Below the pieces are notes generated by a model. It saw only the letters and a list, made by a program, of their open reading frames with translations, had not been told where the DNA came from and made no database searches. Below are positions 57,178-64,000 of a stretch of 64,000 nucleotides of DNA, one piece after another. The translations under genes and the position numbers were made by a program. Source of the stretch: Calothrix sp. PCC 7716 (GTDB lineage Bacteria > Cyanobacteriota > Cyanobacteriia > Cyanobacteriales > Nostocaceae); contig NZ_AP025018.1 of assembly GCF_019977735.1 (NCBI RefSeq), positions 7,568,580 to 7,632,579 on the forward strand, given 5' to 3'. Within the stretch, counting starts at the first letter, position 1. Every line of letters begins with the position of its first letter.

Positions 57178-57846
57178 ATGCCTACAAATTTCTATGATGA
57201 TTTAATTGATAATCCTACTCCACGCTGTCCCTGTATGTTAGTGCTGGATGTTAGCGCAAGTATGGATGGTGAACCAATTAACGAGTTGAACGAGGGAGTT
57301 AATCAGTTTATCCAAGCTGTTCTCCAAGATGATTTTGCATCTTACGCTGTTGATGTGGGTGTCATTACTTTTGGTGGAACAGCCCAAGAAGTTGTTCCCA
57401 TTAAATCCGTTCAGCAGGTAGAAGTACCTACGCTATATACTACTGGAAATACACCTATGGGAGAGGCCGTTAATAAAGCAATCGAGGTTTTAGAAAAACG
57501 CAAACAAGAATATAAAAATTCTGGTGTTTCCTATTATCAGCCTTGGTTAGTATTGATGAGTGATGGAGAACCAACTGATAACTATAAGGCTGCTGCAAAT
57601 AAGTTGCGTCATTTAGCTGAAACAAAGAAAATGCTTGTAATTGCAGTAGGTATTGGCAATGACTGCAATCTAAGTAAACTCTCTGAGTTTTGCCCATCCG
57701 ATAACCCACCTAAACAACTCACAGGTCTAAAGTTTCAAGAATTTTTTAAATGGCTGTCTCAAAGCGTAGGGGAAGTAATTACCAAATCGACTCCGGGAGT
57801 AAGTTTTATAGCAACAGTATCAACTAATGGATGGGAAAGCTTTTAA
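57178..57846 (+). CDS. terY-like: TerY-like vWA-domain protein
   Basis: 222 residues, one von Willebrand A domain. The MIDAS metal site is complete: LVLDVSASMDGEPINEL (DxSxS), a Thr in TTGNTPMGEAV and Asp in LVLMSDGEPTDN. vWA proteins of the TerY group bind metal-dependent partners and work with a kinase and a PP2C phosphatase. A ribosome site (ATGGAGAAAATTTT) precedes the ATG. The gene is in the middle of the triad and ends 2 bases before the likely PP2C start. It may be the scaffold that links the kinase and phosphatase. Confidence 0.9.
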   Translation: MPTNFYDDLIDNPTPRCPCMLVLDVSASMDGEPINELNEGVNQFIQAVLQDDFASYAVDVGVITFGGTAQEVVPIKSVQQVEVPTLYTTGNTPMGEAVNKAIEVLEKRKQEYKNSGVSYYQPWLVLMSDGEPTDNYKAAANKLRHLAETKKMLVIAVGIGNDCNLSKLSEFCPSDNPPKQLTGLKFQEFFKWLSQSVGEVITKSTPGVSFIATVSTNGWESF

Positions 57847-57848
57847 CT

Positions 57849-59318
57849 ATGGCATTAAAATTTATTCAAAAACTTTTTCAGAAACTAAAGCGTATTTGGA
57901 GTAAGTTTGTTTTTAGGGCGCCTTTTAAGACTGATAAGGAGCATTTGGACGATGGAGATGAGATAATGGGGACAAGCAAGAAAGTCTGGCTTACAGAAAA
58001 AGAATATAAAGATCTTTTGAATAAATTCCCAGCAGCTAGTCCATCTGTAGTTAAAGAAGTAGTGCATGATATTAATCATTACTCGATAACTATAAAAGAA
58101 TTATATACTCTTCAAAAAAGAGATGGCGAGGATGTCATAACAGATGACTGTATCGAATACGTTAAATCTAAAAAAAATAATCCAAGCCCTCACGCTAGTA
58201 AAACAAGCTCAAAAAATTCTTCTAAATCAACACAAACTTCATCAAGTTCCTCGCAAAAGAAAATTTTACCGACAGATGATGTTAATGCAAGTAATAATAC
58301 TTGTAATAAAAAGGTTGGAGAAGCCTTATCAATTGCAGCTATTACTTCATCAAATGAAATATCTAGTTTGGCGAATGAAAAACAAACTGAACTGAAAAAA
58401 TCATCTGAGCCAAGTATAACTAATTTACCTGTTTCAGAAAATAATGAACAAAAAGAGGCAACAACAGAGGTATGCGTCAATTTTGAGCAAGAAGCTCTAG
58501 CACCAACTGCTCCAGAGAAATATGTAGATGCTCAAGAGAAGTTGACAACTTGGAAATGGCGAAGAGTCTTTGGTGCGGTTGTTGGAAGTTCGCATTTACG
58601 AGTAGAACCTCCTGTTCCTTGCCAAGATGCAGCATTAGCTGTGCTGGTTCCAAGACCTGCTATCTTTGTTGCAGATGGTGCAGGAAGCGCGCGACTGTCT
58701 CACTTTGGGTCAAGTGCTGTAGTCAGATATTTGAATCGATTCATAGCATCTATAGAAGATATTAATCAAGAATTTTTAGATCAAGATAGGCAGCCAGAGG
58801 TAGAAGCTGAAAAAAGATATGCATATCGCTTTGTAAAGTATACTCTTGAAATACTTCAAGAACTGTCACAGGAAAAAAGAGAACCTGTTGATTTATTCAA
58901 GTGTACTTTGTTGATAACAATAATTGGTAAATCTAAATTATTTTGGCTGAAAGTAGGAGATGGTTCTATAGTCATTGAGAAAGACCAAGCTCTAGAATTA
59001 ATTGGTCCATTAGGAAAAGGCGATTTTGCGAACCAAACTACTTTCGTCACAGAGAATATAACAGATAAAGATATTCATTACGGTTTTCTTGATGCTCGAA
59101 ATGTAACAGCAGTCGCTGCTTTTACAGATGGAGCAGCAGAAAAACTTGTGAGTACTAATGGTTTACAAATATCACGCTCTTTGGGTAAAATATTTCACGG
59201 TATCCGAACAAGGGAGTATAATCAAGATGACTTACATGAATTCTTGAGTAATAAAGATGTTTGGTTAAGAACAACAGGTGATGATAAGGGAATTGCTATT
59301 TTGTCATCTTTGTTGTAA
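57849..59318 (+). CDS. PP2C-type phosphatase with long N-terminal extension
   Basis: About 489 residues. I choose the ATG at 57849 (MALKFIQKLFQKLK), just after the vWA stop; an earlier ATG at 57831 overlaps that gene. The first 35 residues are basic and amphipathic, next comes a conserved-looking helical part (VWLTEKEYKDLLNKFPAASP), then about 120 residues rich in Ser, Thr, Lys and Asn as a linker. The C-terminal PP2C domain has GSSHLRVEPPVPCQDAA, AIFVADGAGSARLS, WLKVGDGSIVI, AFTDGAAEKLV and TTGDDKGIAIL, so the metal-binding Asp set is present. It would remove phosphates placed by the kinase. Confidence 0.88.
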   Translation: MALKFIQKLFQKLKRIWSKFVFRAPFKTDKEHLDDGDEIMGTSKKVWLTEKEYKDLLNKFPAASPSVVKEVVHDINHYSITIKELYTLQKRDGEDVITDDCIEYVKSKKNNPSPHASKTSSKNSSKSTQTSSSSSQKKILPTDDVNASNNTCNKKVGEALSIAAITSSNEISSLANEKQTELKKSSEPSITNLPVSENNEQKEATTEVCVNFEQEALAPTAPEKYVDAQEKLTTWKWRRVFGAVVGSSHLRVEPPVPCQDAALAVLVPRPAIFVADGAGSARLSHFGSSAVVRYLNRFIASIEDINQEFLDQDRQPEVEAEKRYAYRFVKYTLEILQELSQEKREPVDLFKCTLLITIIGKSKLFWLKVGDGSIVIEKDQALELIGPLGKGDFANQTTFVTENITDKDIHYGFLDARNVTAVAAFTDGAAEKLVSTNGLQISRSLGKIFHGIRTREYNQDDLHEFLSNKDVWLRTTGDDKGIAILSSLL

Positions 59319-59365
59319 GTTTATACAATAGCTTTTCAACCTAATTAACTTAAATTAATAGTTAT

Positions 59366-59734
59366 ATGTTTAGCCATAGGGATGAGTCCGCTGGAGCCGC
59401 GAGTGCAACTTATAGAAAAGCAAAAGCTGCAATAGTAGAATCTCTAGGTATAGACTTACCAAATACTAGGTATCCGAGTGAAGACTTTCAAAATGCAGTA
59501 GATTCAATTGATGAAAAAATAGTAAATGCTTACAAACAAGGATTAAAGCGCGGTTTGAGGCAAGTAATAGCTTGGATTGCTGATGGGACAATTAGTTTTA
59601 GAGATGGTGATTTTAAAGTCAATACTGATTTAAAAATTGAGATTAAGAGAGTAAAGGCAGATGGAACGTACCAAATATTGAGATACAAGCTAGCACCAGT
59701 TGATCTTGGTTTAGAAGAAAGTGACGGTAAATAA
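59366..59734 (+). CDS. Small protein after the triad, unknown function
   Basis: 122 residues, no signal or membrane part. IDLPNTRYPSEDFQNAVDSI precedes a helix-rich middle (KQGLKRGLRQVIAWIADGTI), and a Lys-rich strand region follows (KIEIKRVKADGTYQILRYKL). No family recognised. It follows the phosphatase by 47 bases on the same strand and may belong to its transcript. Confidence 0.5.
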   Translation: MFSHRDESAGAASATYRKAKAAIVESLGIDLPNTRYPSEDFQNAVDSIDEKIVNAYKQGLKRGLRQVIAWIADGTISFRDGDFKVNTDLKIEIKRVKADGTYQILRYKLAPVDLGLEESDGK

Positions 59735-59882
59735 GATGCAATAGAGGTTTTATATGGCGCCTGTCTTTGATGCTACAAACCTGGATTATCTTTTTCTATA
59801 AGTATAAGCTGATTATTGATTGCGCTAATTTATACTTGTATACTTAGCTTCGGCTTGGTTACAAGCCGATAAATGAGATTCG

Positions 59883-59952
59883 TGTTGTGTGAGTAGCACA
59901 ACAGTTTTAGAAATAATAAAGTATAGTAATTGTCTGCTCTAAAATACTATAC
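59883..59952. promoter_or_regulatory. Two inverted repeats before a small gene
   Basis: TGTTGTG (59883) pairs with CACAACA (59897-59903), and GTATAGTA (59921-59928) pairs with TACTATAC (59945-59952), which touches the next ATG. The first may be a weak terminator or operator; the second covers the ribosome-binding region of the next gene and could hide it. Confidence 0.4.
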
Positions 59953-60144
59953 ATGAGTAAGACTACTATTGAAACAGTTACTAATATTAATGGTTATACG
60001 TTAATGGTATTCTATACACCTATGCATTCTTGGCAGTTCAGAATATTGAGCAGGGAAGGCGCCGTTTATGGGGAGAAAAAAAGTTATTCTTCAGCACGTG
60101 CGGCAGAAAGTGTAGGTAGAAAGTGGTTGCAGCAGTTGGGATAA
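59953..60144 (+). CDS. 63-residue protein, unknown function
   Basis: Small soluble protein (YTLMVFYTPMHSWQFRILSR; SSARAAESVGRKWLQQL) with a beta-rich start and a C-terminal helix. No motif recognised. The start is next to the arm of an inverted repeat, and no clear ribosome site is free. Codon use resembles its neighbours, which supports a real gene. Confidence 0.45.
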   Translation: MSKTTIETVTNINGYTLMVFYTPMHSWQFRILSREGAVYGEKKSYSSARAAESVGRKWLQQLG

Positions 60145-60260
60145 GTAGTTTTGGTGTGTAGGCGCCCTTATATTATGTGGAGTTATAGGTAGTAACTGTT
60201 GCCAAGGTAATTATTGGTCGTGGTAAGTTAATTACTGCTGACCATTAGTTCATCAAGGTA

Positions 60261-61310
60261 ATGAGTATGGGTAAAGCAAACAAATCGGAAAACGTTCCTA
60301 GTACGATGCAGGAAAAGTTTAATGCCATCGTAGCAATAACAGACGATTTTGCGAAACAGCATTTAAACGAAGAATATGCTCAGATGATTCGTTATGCGAC
60401 AGCGGCGTTGTGTCGAAAGAGACCATCTCCCCTAGTGAGCGGTAAGGAAAAAGTTTGGGCTTGTGGTATTACCCATGCTATCGGTATGGTTAATTTTCTG
60501 TTCGATGCTTCGCAAAAACCCTATGTCGGCGCCAAGGAAATCTATAATTGGTTTGGTGTGAGTGCTAGCACTGGACAGGCGAAATCAAAACAGGTGCGAG
60601 ATATTTTAAATACGCGCCAAATGGATCCTAATTGGTGTCTGCCAAGTAAGATAGATAGAAATCCATTGGCTTGGATGATTTCTATTGATGGATTTATCGT
60701 AGATGCCAGAACTCTCCCCCGACACATTCAAGAAGCAGCGCACGCACAGGGATTTATTCCTTATATTCCCGACGCGCGCGAAGAAAATATTGATACTAAA
60801 CAAGTTTCATCGCATAGCAAGTCTAAAACAGACTCTTCCACCGATGCATTATATATATTGGATGTATTTTTGATTGACGGCCCAATCACGGAGAAGTTTG
60901 TGGCTAAAAACCCGGTAGTATCTCGAACTATTGAGATTAAAGGCAGTAATACACTTTCAGAGCTTCATAAAATTATCTTTAAGGCATTTGACCGCCATGA
61001 CGAACATATGTATGAGTTTCAAGTTGGAGGTCGTGGACCGCAAGACCCAAATGCGAGAAGATACGGTTTGAAACAAGCAATTTCAAGTGAAGATTCTACA
61101 GAGGCGCCTTATTATGATGCATCTAACACCCAAATTGCTTCTTTGGGTCTATCTATTGAAGATGCTTTTGGTTATTGGTTTGACTTTGGTGATGATTGGT
61201 GGCATCAAATTAATGTAGCTAAAATTTTAGACGAAACCCCATCGGGTAATTATCCTAGAATAAGCAAGCGAGTTGGCGCCAGTCCTCCTCAGTATGCAGA
61301 TTTTGATTAA
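60261..61310 (+). CDS. DUF6398-like and pRiA4b ORF-3-like two-domain protein
   Basis: 349 residues. The first half (ITDDFAKQHLNEEYAQMIRY, VWACGITHAIGMVNFLFDAS, WFGVSASTGQAKSKQVRDIL) looks like DUF6398, a helical domain with a helix-turn-helix-like end. The second half, from about 195, is of plasmid pRiA4b ORF-3 type: YILDVFLIDGPITEKFVAKN, SELHKIIFKAFDRHDEHMYE, then FGYWFDFGDDWWHQINV. The latter family is common on plasmids and mobile elements; function unknown. ATG at 60261 or, slightly inside, 60267. Confidence 0.7.
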   Translation: MSMGKANKSENVPSTMQEKFNAIVAITDDFAKQHLNEEYAQMIRYATAALCRKRPSPLVSGKEKVWACGITHAIGMVNFLFDASQKPYVGAKEIYNWFGVSASTGQAKSKQVRDILNTRQMDPNWCLPSKIDRNPLAWMISIDGFIVDARTLPRHIQEAAHAQGFIPYIPDAREENIDTKQVSSHSKSKTDSSTDALYILDVFLIDGPITEKFVAKNPVVSRTIEIKGSNTLSELHKIIFKAFDRHDEHMYEFQVGGRGPQDPNARRYGLKQAISSEDSTEAPYYDASNTQIASLGLSIEDAFGYWFDFGDDWWHQINVAKILDETPSGNYPRISKRVGASPPQYADFD

Positions 61311-61324
61311 AATTTAGAAATAGC

Positions 61325-61380
61325 TTTGGCACCGATTACCGCGCATTATGTTGTGCAGTGTAAGCATTATTTGATAAGGT
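61325..61380 (+). promoter_or_regulatory. Shared upstream block, copy 1
   Basis: TTTGGCACCGATTACCG, then AAGCATTATTTGATAAGGT, directly before the ATG at 61381. Similar TGGCACC ... AGCATT ... AGGT spacing recurs before 61939 and 62300. A shared regulatory signal is inferred. Confidence 0.35.
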
Positions 61381-61830
61381 ATGACTGCTGTAAAATTTGA
61401 ATATTTGATGACAAACTTCAAACAAACACCAAATTGGCAACCAATCAGTATGTTGCCTGTTATTGCTAACCTTATTGATGGTGGCATAGTTGATACTGAA
61501 CAGCAGCTAGCAACTTTACTCGAAGCTGAAGGTAAACCTTATGCTTTCGATGATTATACTGTGCAGAGAGTTGTAAAGGTATATACAGAACAGAAGGAAT
61601 TTTTGAGTATTTACACTCTTCAATTGGATAAGTGGAAGCTTTCCAATCCTTCTGCTAGCCAAAAACAAGAGATTGATAGATTGGAGAAGCAGCTTGTTAA
61701 GTTTCGTGAATTGAATACAAAGGTTTTAGATTTAGCTGAAAAATTAGAAGGGCAGACGATTGAGACGTTACTTGCGAAGTCTGACGAGGAAATTGGATTA
61801 GAGACTTTATTAAGTAAACTAAGATACTAA
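61381..61830 (+). CDS. Helical protein, unknown function
   Basis: 149 residues, soluble. MLPVIANLIDGGIVDTEQQL is followed by a long helical stretch with heptad-like Leu spacing (QEIDRLEKQLVKFRELNTKV LDL), suggesting a coiled coil at about 95-130. No known motif. AAGGT before the ATG is a weak ribosome site. Confidence 0.55.
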   Translation: MTAVKFEYLMTNFKQTPNWQPISMLPVIANLIDGGIVDTEQQLATLLEAEGKPYAFDDYTVQRVVKVYTEQKEFLSIYTLQLDKWKLSNPSASQKQEIDRLEKQLVKFRELNTKVLDLAEKLEGQTIETLLAKSDEEIGLETLLSKLRY

Positions 61831-61853
61831 TTTCAACAATTTGTAAATATATA

Positions 61854-61892
61854 TTGGCACCAAGAGCATTGGTTTAGTCAGGTAATACGGGC
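61854..61892 (+). promoter_or_regulatory. Shared upstream block, copy 2
   Basis: TTGGCACCAAGAGCATTGGT and then CAGGTAATACGGGCGCC, about 50-85 bases before the ATG at 61939. See copy 1. Confidence 0.35.
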
Positions 61893-61938
61893 GCCAATAT
61901 ATTAATATTGTTGTACATAACTTTTACTCCAATTAATT

Positions 61939-62178
61939 ATGTATTGTCCAATGGGATTAGAATGTCGTGAAATGGCTGGGGTTGATTACAAATGCCCCAA
62001 TATTTCTACTTGTCACGAAAACTCCCCTAAACATTCAATGATTAAAATAATCTATTATGTGTTGAATCAACAAATATGTGGATTAGACAACATACAAGTT
62101 GGTGATAAATTTCTTTCTGACTTGTTGCAAGAAACAAATCAAGATTTGGAAACTTTGTTGCCCAATATCTATGGCTGA
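61939..62178 (+). CDS. Small Cys-rich protein, unknown function
   Basis: 79 residues. The N terminus has CPMGLEC and, after YK, CPNISTC, which could hold a zinc ion or iron-sulfur centre. The rest is helical (VLNQQICGLDNIQVGDKFLS). No family recognised. It stands alone between two of the shared upstream blocks. Confidence 0.5.
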   Translation: MYCPMGLECREMAGVDYKCPNISTCHENSPKHSMIKIIYYVLNQQICGLDNIQVGDKFLSDLLQETNQDLETLLPNIYG

Positions 62179-62238
62179 AGTATTCCTAGATATAATAGCA
62201 CTTAATACTTTATTTTTGAAAAAGCCTGCAAGTTAAAA

Positions 62239-62277
62239 GTGGCACCAAAGCATTGAATAAAAGGTTAGGATATTATG
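62239..62277 (+). promoter_or_regulatory. Shared upstream block, copy 3
   Basis: TGGCACCAAAGCATTGAATA followed by AAAGGTTAGG, about 25-60 bases before the P450 ATG. See copy 1. Confidence 0.35.
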
Positions 62278-62299
62278 GGATGAATGGGTTTGATTAAAT

Positions 62300-63535
62300 A
62301 TGACGAGAACCTATAAAAACATTGCCCTCGAACAAGTTAATATTACTTCACCTAGTTTTAGAGCTAACCCTTTTCCAATTTTTAAAGATTGGCGCCATAA
62401 TCGACCTGTTGTACCAGTAAAAGCCTTTGGGCAACGTGCTTGGCTTGTTACTCGTTACGACGATGTGCTTACAACTCTTACAGATGAGCGTTTTGTAAAA
62501 AACCGACGTAATGCTACTGATGGTAATAAAAAGCCACCACAAATGTGGTTGCCGGGATTTGTTAGGCCACTTGAGCGAAATATGCTCGACTCCGACAACC
62601 CTGACCACGATCGTTTACGTTCTTTGGTACATCAGGCATTTACACCACGGTTAATTGCCCAGCTGGAAAATCGTATTCATTGCTTGGCACACGAACTAAT
62701 TGATAAAGCTATAGCAAAAGGGGAAATGGATTTAATTCGTGATTTTGCATTACCAATTCCAATGGTTGTAATTAGCGAAATGCTTGGTGTTGCCGAAGGA
62801 GATAGAGATGCTTTTCATCGCTGGTCAAGCGTAATGGTCAGTGTGACTAAACCTATGGATGGTATTTTTGCTATCCCTAGCTTATATAAATTAGTTAAAT
62901 TTTTACGGCGACTTTTGGGTGAACATCGCCTAAAACCTCAAGATAACTTAACCAGCGCTTTATTACAGGCTGAAGAAGAAGGCTCGAAGTTGTCAGAAGA
63001 TGAAGTAGTTGGCATGGCTGCACTTTTGCTAACCGCAGGCCATGAAACCACCGTTAATTTAATTGGTAATGGTGTGTTGGCATTACTAGCACATCCAGCA
63101 GAATTAGAACGTGTACGTACAGAACCAGAACTCATGAAATCCGCGATTGAAGAACTCATGCGGTATACATCCCCAGTATTGCTTGCCACAGAACGTTATG
63201 CCCGTGAGGACATCATGATGGCAGGTACAACTATTCCCAAAAGTGAATTAGTGTTTGCTGCACTTGGTTCTGCTAACCATGATGAATCAAAATTTGAGAA
63301 TCCAGAAAGTTTAATTTTAGATAGACAGAATAATAAACACGTTGGTTTTGGCTCCGGAATGCATTACTGTCTTGGCGCCCCTTTGGCACGGCTTGAGTCT
63401 AGTATAGCTTTTCAAGTATTGTTTGAGCGACTGCCAAATTTAAAACTTGCTATTAGCCCAGAAAACCTGCATTGGAATTCTAGTTTAATTATGCGAGGTG
63501 TATCTTCAATACCCGTTAAATTTGTAGTGTTATAG
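62300..63535 (+). CDS. Cytochrome P450
   Basis: 411 residues, soluble bacterial type. I-helix LLLTAGHETTVNLIGNG (about 240-256), K-helix IEELMRYTSPVLLATERYAR with the ExxR Glu and Arg, and heme loop GFGSGMHYCLGAPLARLES with the thiolate Cys at about 357. It would oxidise a small molecule using electrons from a ferredoxin, which is not encoded nearby. The sequence resembles CYP107/CYP120-like bacterial enzymes only at the general level, so the substrate is unknown. It is nearly 40 kb from the NRPS genes and of a different base pattern, so a link to the lipopeptide is not supported. Confidence 0.95.
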   Translation: MTRTYKNIALEQVNITSPSFRANPFPIFKDWRHNRPVVPVKAFGQRAWLVTRYDDVLTTLTDERFVKNRRNATDGNKKPPQMWLPGFVRPLERNMLDSDNPDHDRLRSLVHQAFTPRLIAQLENRIHCLAHELIDKAIAKGEMDLIRDFALPIPMVVISEMLGVAEGDRDAFHRWSSVMVSVTKPMDGIFAIPSLYKLVKFLRRLLGEHRLKPQDNLTSALLQAEEEGSKLSEDEVVGMAALLLTAGHETTVNLIGNGVLALLAHPAELERVRTEPELMKSAIEELMRYTSPVLLATERYAREDIMMAGTTIPKSELVFAALGSANHDESKFENPESLILDRQNNKHVGFGSGMHYCLGAPLARLESSIAFQVLFERLPNLKLAISPENLHWNSSLIMRGVSSIPVKFVVL

Positions 63536-63565
63536 TTTGGTTGTTGCCATACCACTCCTGCATGT

Positions 63566-64000
63566 TCACCTCATTAAAATTAATTGTTGGTTCCAGTCGC
63601 TGCATGATGGTTTAAGTCGGGTTGTTTGTGGCAAGATTTTTTTGACGGCGCCTGCTATCTCTTCTCCAGTAGTATCATTGTCGTATGCTGCGACTACATT
63701 CTTGAAGTAACTCAAAAATTCGACGGGCATACAACGGGGACTATCGACAGCTATATATATAGTCTTTTCTGATAACTCTTGGTCTAGTACTGCAACAGAG
63801 AGTGCTTCTATTGGAGAAAGTGCTAAGACGGCGCGCGTAATTTTTTCTTCACCTTGACCACCAGCGGTAAAGTGAAACCATCCTTTATTACGTTTACTAT
63901 TTTTGGCTAAACCATAAAAGGTGTTGTTGTAGCCGTAGGTGCCACGAAGAAAGGCGCCTGTAACTTCTCCATCCCATGACCGCATTACAAACACTGCATT
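63566..64000 (-). CDS. DUF3991/TOPRIM-type protein, C-terminal part (runs off the window)
   Basis: The frame is open to the right edge, so the start lies outside. The visible 140-plus residues read GWFHFTAGGQGEEKITRAVL, ALSPIEALSVAVLD (acidic TOPRIM Glu), then FKNVVAAYDNDTTGEEIAGA (DxD-like pair) and KPSCSDWNQQL. These are the TOPRIM features of DUF3991-type primase or relaxase-linked proteins common on plasmids and conjugative elements. The C-terminal end looks natural. It is convergent with the P450 gene. Confidence 0.65.
   Translation of the reverse strand, partial: NAVFVMRSWDGEVTGAFLRGTYGYNNTFYGLAKNSKRNKGWFHFTAGGQGEEKITRAVLALSPIEALSVAVLDQELSEKTIYIAVDSPRCMPVEFLSYFKNVVAAYDNDTTGEEIAGAVKKILPQTTRLKPSCSDWNQQLILMR

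Noticed and set aside
62300-63535. P450 as a tailoring enzyme of the lipopeptide cluster
   Set aside because: It is nearly 40 kb away beyond many unrelated genes and in a block with a different palindrome pattern.

Overview
The window looks like accessory DNA from a filamentous, Nostocales-type cyanobacterium. The evidence is family-level: a FAAL-started NRPS cluster with an MbtH protein, a DevBCA-type exporter, large NB-ARC/TPR and NACHT/HEAT STAND proteins, a Ycf46-like AAA protein, many small palindromic repeats, several insertion sequences, and low GC. I saw no rRNA, tRNA or CRISPR array. A DUF3991/TOPRIM-type fragment at the right edge suggests a plasmid or integrated element.

Layout. 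(1) 1-2.8 kb is decayed DNA: remnants of two different transposases and a JmjC/cupin protein, then an intact methyltransferase. (2) 3.2-23.5 kb is a collinear plus-strand lipopeptide-type NRPS cluster: an unknown small protein, MbtH, a conserved small protein, FAAL-ACP, then two giant NRPSs. The last three genes are joined by 4-nt GTGA overlaps or short gaps. The line looks defective: the first adenylation domain has lost its nucleotide-binding motif, a methyltransferase domain seems to have been excised from another, and the last NRPS stops after a condensation domain with no A, PCP or thioesterase. Two copies of one miniature element, in the same orientation, bracket the cluster. (3) 23.9-24.4 kb is a nest of miniature elements, one inside another. 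(4) 24.5-29.5 kb holds devB, devC and a devA split by an ISNCY-like element that left a 9-bp target duplication. (5) 29.5-43.5 kb holds a DUF192 protein, a Ycf46-like AAA ATPase, small unknown genes, an internally deleted spermidine-synthase-like gene, two fused and truncated STAND NTPases, and a second IS. (6) 43.6-59.3 kb is a defence-type locus. On the minus strand are an XRE regulator, a DUF499 ATPase, a small unknown protein, a DUF1156 DNA methyltransferase, a DUF262/HNH (GmrSD-like) protein and a PLD-helicase. Divergent on the plus strand is a kinase, vWA and PP2C triad of TerY-P type. (7) 59.4-64 kb holds small unknown genes, a DUF6398-like/pRiA4b-ORF3 protein, a cytochrome P450 and the TOPRIM fragment.

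The most interesting biology is the 43.6-59.3 kb locus, where a modification/restriction-like operon sits head-to-head with a phosphorylation-signalling triad across one regulatory gap containing a palindromic operator candidate. The parts are known families. The added DUF262 restriction-like gene and the divergent pairing with the triad are worth testing as one system.

A base-pattern change near 24.4 kb is also notable. To its right GGCGCC and GCGCGC palindromes are very frequent and the usual cyanobacterial HIP1 octamer is not seen. To its left they are rare and HIP1 occurs. This suggests two sequence blocks with different histories joined at the nested repeats.
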